Origin: Achatina immaculata | Lineage: Eukaryota; Mollusca; Gastropoda; Stylommatophora; Achatinidae | Length of the DNA stretch: 64,000 bases | Assembly (NCBI GenBank): GCA_009760885.1 | Contig: CM019693.1 | Coordinates: 50,920,596 to 50,984,595, forward strand | Direction: 5' to 3' | Shown here: piece by piece, positions 50,201 through 53,200 of the stretch | How the letters are laid out: each line of letters begins with the position of its first letter | Numbering within the stretch: the stretch's first letter is position 1 | Position numbers and translations under genes: made by a program | The notes under the pieces: model-generated | The model's input: only the letters and a program-made list of their open reading frames with translations | What the model was told of the DNA's origin: nothing | The model's database searches: none

Positions 50201-53200
50201 TGGCTCACAGTTAGCAAGTTAACATAGTACATAGATCAAGTGGCTTACAGTTAGCAAGGTAACATAGTACATAGATCAAGTGGCTCACAGTTAGCAAGGT
50301 AACATAGTACATAGATCAAGTGGCTTACAGTTAGCAAGGTAACATAGTATATAGATCAAGTGGCTTACAGTTAGCAAAGTAACATATAACAGTACATAGA
50401 TCAAGTGGCTTACAGTTAGCAAGGTAACATATAACAGTACATAGATCGAGTGGCTCACATTTAGCAAGATAACATATAACAGTACATAGATCAAGTGGCT
50501 CACATTTAGCAAGATAACATACAACAGTACATAGATCAAGTGGCTCACATTTAGCAAGGTAACATATAACAGTACATAGATCAAGTGGCTCACATTTAGC
50601 AAGATAACATATAACAGTACATAGATCAAGTGGCTCACATTTAGCAAGATAACATATGACAGTACATAGATCAAGTGGCTCACATTTAACAAGGTAACAT
50701 AGTACATAGATCAAGTGGCTCACATTTAGCAAGTACATAGATCAAGTGGCTCACATTTAGCAAGGTAACATAGTACATAGATCAAGTGGCTCACATTTAG
50801 CAAGTACATAGATCAAGTGGCTCACATTTAGCAAGATAACATACAATAGTACATAGATGAAGTGGCTTACAGTTAGCAAGGTAACACAGTACATAGATCA
50901 AATGGCTTACAGTTAGCAAAGTAACATATAACAGTACATAGATGAAGTGGCTTACAGTTAGCAAGGTAACATATAACAGTACATATATCAAGTGGCTCAC
51001 ATTTAACAAGATAACATACAACAGTACATAGATCAAGTGGCTTACAGTTAGCAAGGTAACATAGTACATAGATCAAGTGGCTTACATTTAGCAAGATAAC
51101 ATACACCAGTACATAGATCAAGTGGCTTACAGTTAGCAAGGTAACATAGGACATAGATCATGTGGCTCACAGTTAGCAAGGTAACATAGTACATAGATCA
51201 AGTGGCTCACAGTTAGAAAGGTAACATAGTATATAGATCAAGTGGCTTACAGTTAGTAAAGTAACATATAACAGTACATAGATCAAGTGGCTTACAGTTA
51301 GCAAGGTAACATACTACATAGATCAAGTGGCTTACAGTTAGCAAGGTAACATATAACAGTACATAGATCAAGTGGCTTACAGTTAGCAAAGTAACATATA
51401 ACAGTACATATATCAAGTGGCTCACATTTAGCAAGATAACATACAACAGTACATAAATCAAGTGGCTCACAGTTAGCAAGATAAAAGATGACAGTACATG
51501 GAACTATTTTAATGTTGACCCATCAAAGCTTCAGTTTCTGACAGATGAGATATTACGTAATCGTTCCAGTTTGTGACTACATGAAGCATGATTCAGTTTT
51601 ACAAAAAGACGGAAAGAGCGAGGAAAGTGGACAGAACAAGAATAGTTGAAAATAATATTAGCATGTATATTAGAAGAACTTAGAACAATCCAATATTTCA
51701 GCAAAAGCTTTTTCTTTTCAAGATCACATACAAAAAAACAACACAGCAGATGAAAACACAAAAAGTGGATGAAAAATTAAACACTTAGCTCATTTGGTAT
51801 CCTCTTTGTAAGAAAGACAGCCACAAAGTGTGTCCAGATAGATGTAGGTGAGCACAAACTGGAAGCAAATGATTGACCAGGAAAGAAGATAAAAGGATGA
51901 TGGCAGGTGGTACCAGATGGTAAACAGCATCCTGGGGCATCATCATACTGTTTCTCATTGTCCCTTCATCTCATCTCTCAGACAGTTGTTTGCTTCCTTC
52001 ATAATCTGCGACTAGAAATATATGTATTATAACAGGGTACTTCAGGACTTGAATATATACCATATATGCTGCCATGCAGTAACAGCATCTATGAATTATA
52101 AAACAAATACACAACTTTATGTGTTCTGGCTGTGACTGTTGCAGATGTTCTTTATTTAGATTTTAAAAAATTACAGTCCTAATTAATGATGCTATTGTAT
52201 AGTGTGAAAAATTAAAAAAAAAACATTTTAGATTTGCTTGATGGAGTCTGAGATTGCTGAGTTTGAAAAACTGGCTTATTGTACAGTGGGTCTCCCATAA
52301 AGATAAAAATGGAATAACAGATGAACATTTCAGATTTGTTTAAGGAAAGGGAACACACAATGCCATTTATGCTTTATGATCACTAACAGAAAGAGGTTTA
52401 GAAGTACAGAAAAATCTCTTCTTATGCTTCATTGATTACACCAAGGCATTCGACAAGGTGAAACATAATGAGGTTATTAAAATGCTTGAAGACATCAGTA
52501 TAGACAGTAAAGACCTGAGGATTGTAAAACATCTATACTGGCAGCAAGAAGCAGCAATTTGAGTTGAAAATATAACTGGAAAATATCAACCAATAAAACA
52601 AAGAGTGTGACAAGGATGTATTCTATCTCCAGACCTTTTTTCTCTGTACAGCGAGAATATTCTAAGAACGATCATCACAGAACCAGGCATAAAAATTGGA
52701 GAATACAATATTAACAACCTTTGATATGCTGACGACACAGTACTGATAGCTGAGAACCAACAAGACCTGCAAAATCTCTTGGATAAAGTCGCCAAAGAAA
52801 GTGAACAGAAAGGCCTTACTTTGAACATCAAAAAGACAGGGACTAAGTGTGTCCAGATAGATGTAGGTGAGCACAAACTGGAAGCAAATGATTGACCAGG
52901 AAAGAAGATAAAAGGATGATGGCAGGTGGTACCAGATGGTAAACAGCATCCTGGGGCATCATCATACTGTTTCTCATTGTCCCTTCATCTCATCTCTCAG
53001 ACAGTTGTTTGCTTCCTTCATAATCTGCGACTAGAAATATATGTATTATAACAGGGTACTTCAGGACTTGAATATATACCATATATGCTGCCATGCAGTA
53101 ACAGCATCTATGAATTATAAAACAAATACACAACTTTATGTGTTCTGGCTGTGACTGTTGCAGATGTTCTTTATTTAGATTTTAAAAAATTACAGTCCTA

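Noticed and set aside
49911..51479. Minus-strand ORFs of '[15 protein letters not shown]' or '[15 protein letters not shown]' repeats
   Set aside because: Antisense of the donor-containing minisatellite; repeat artefact.
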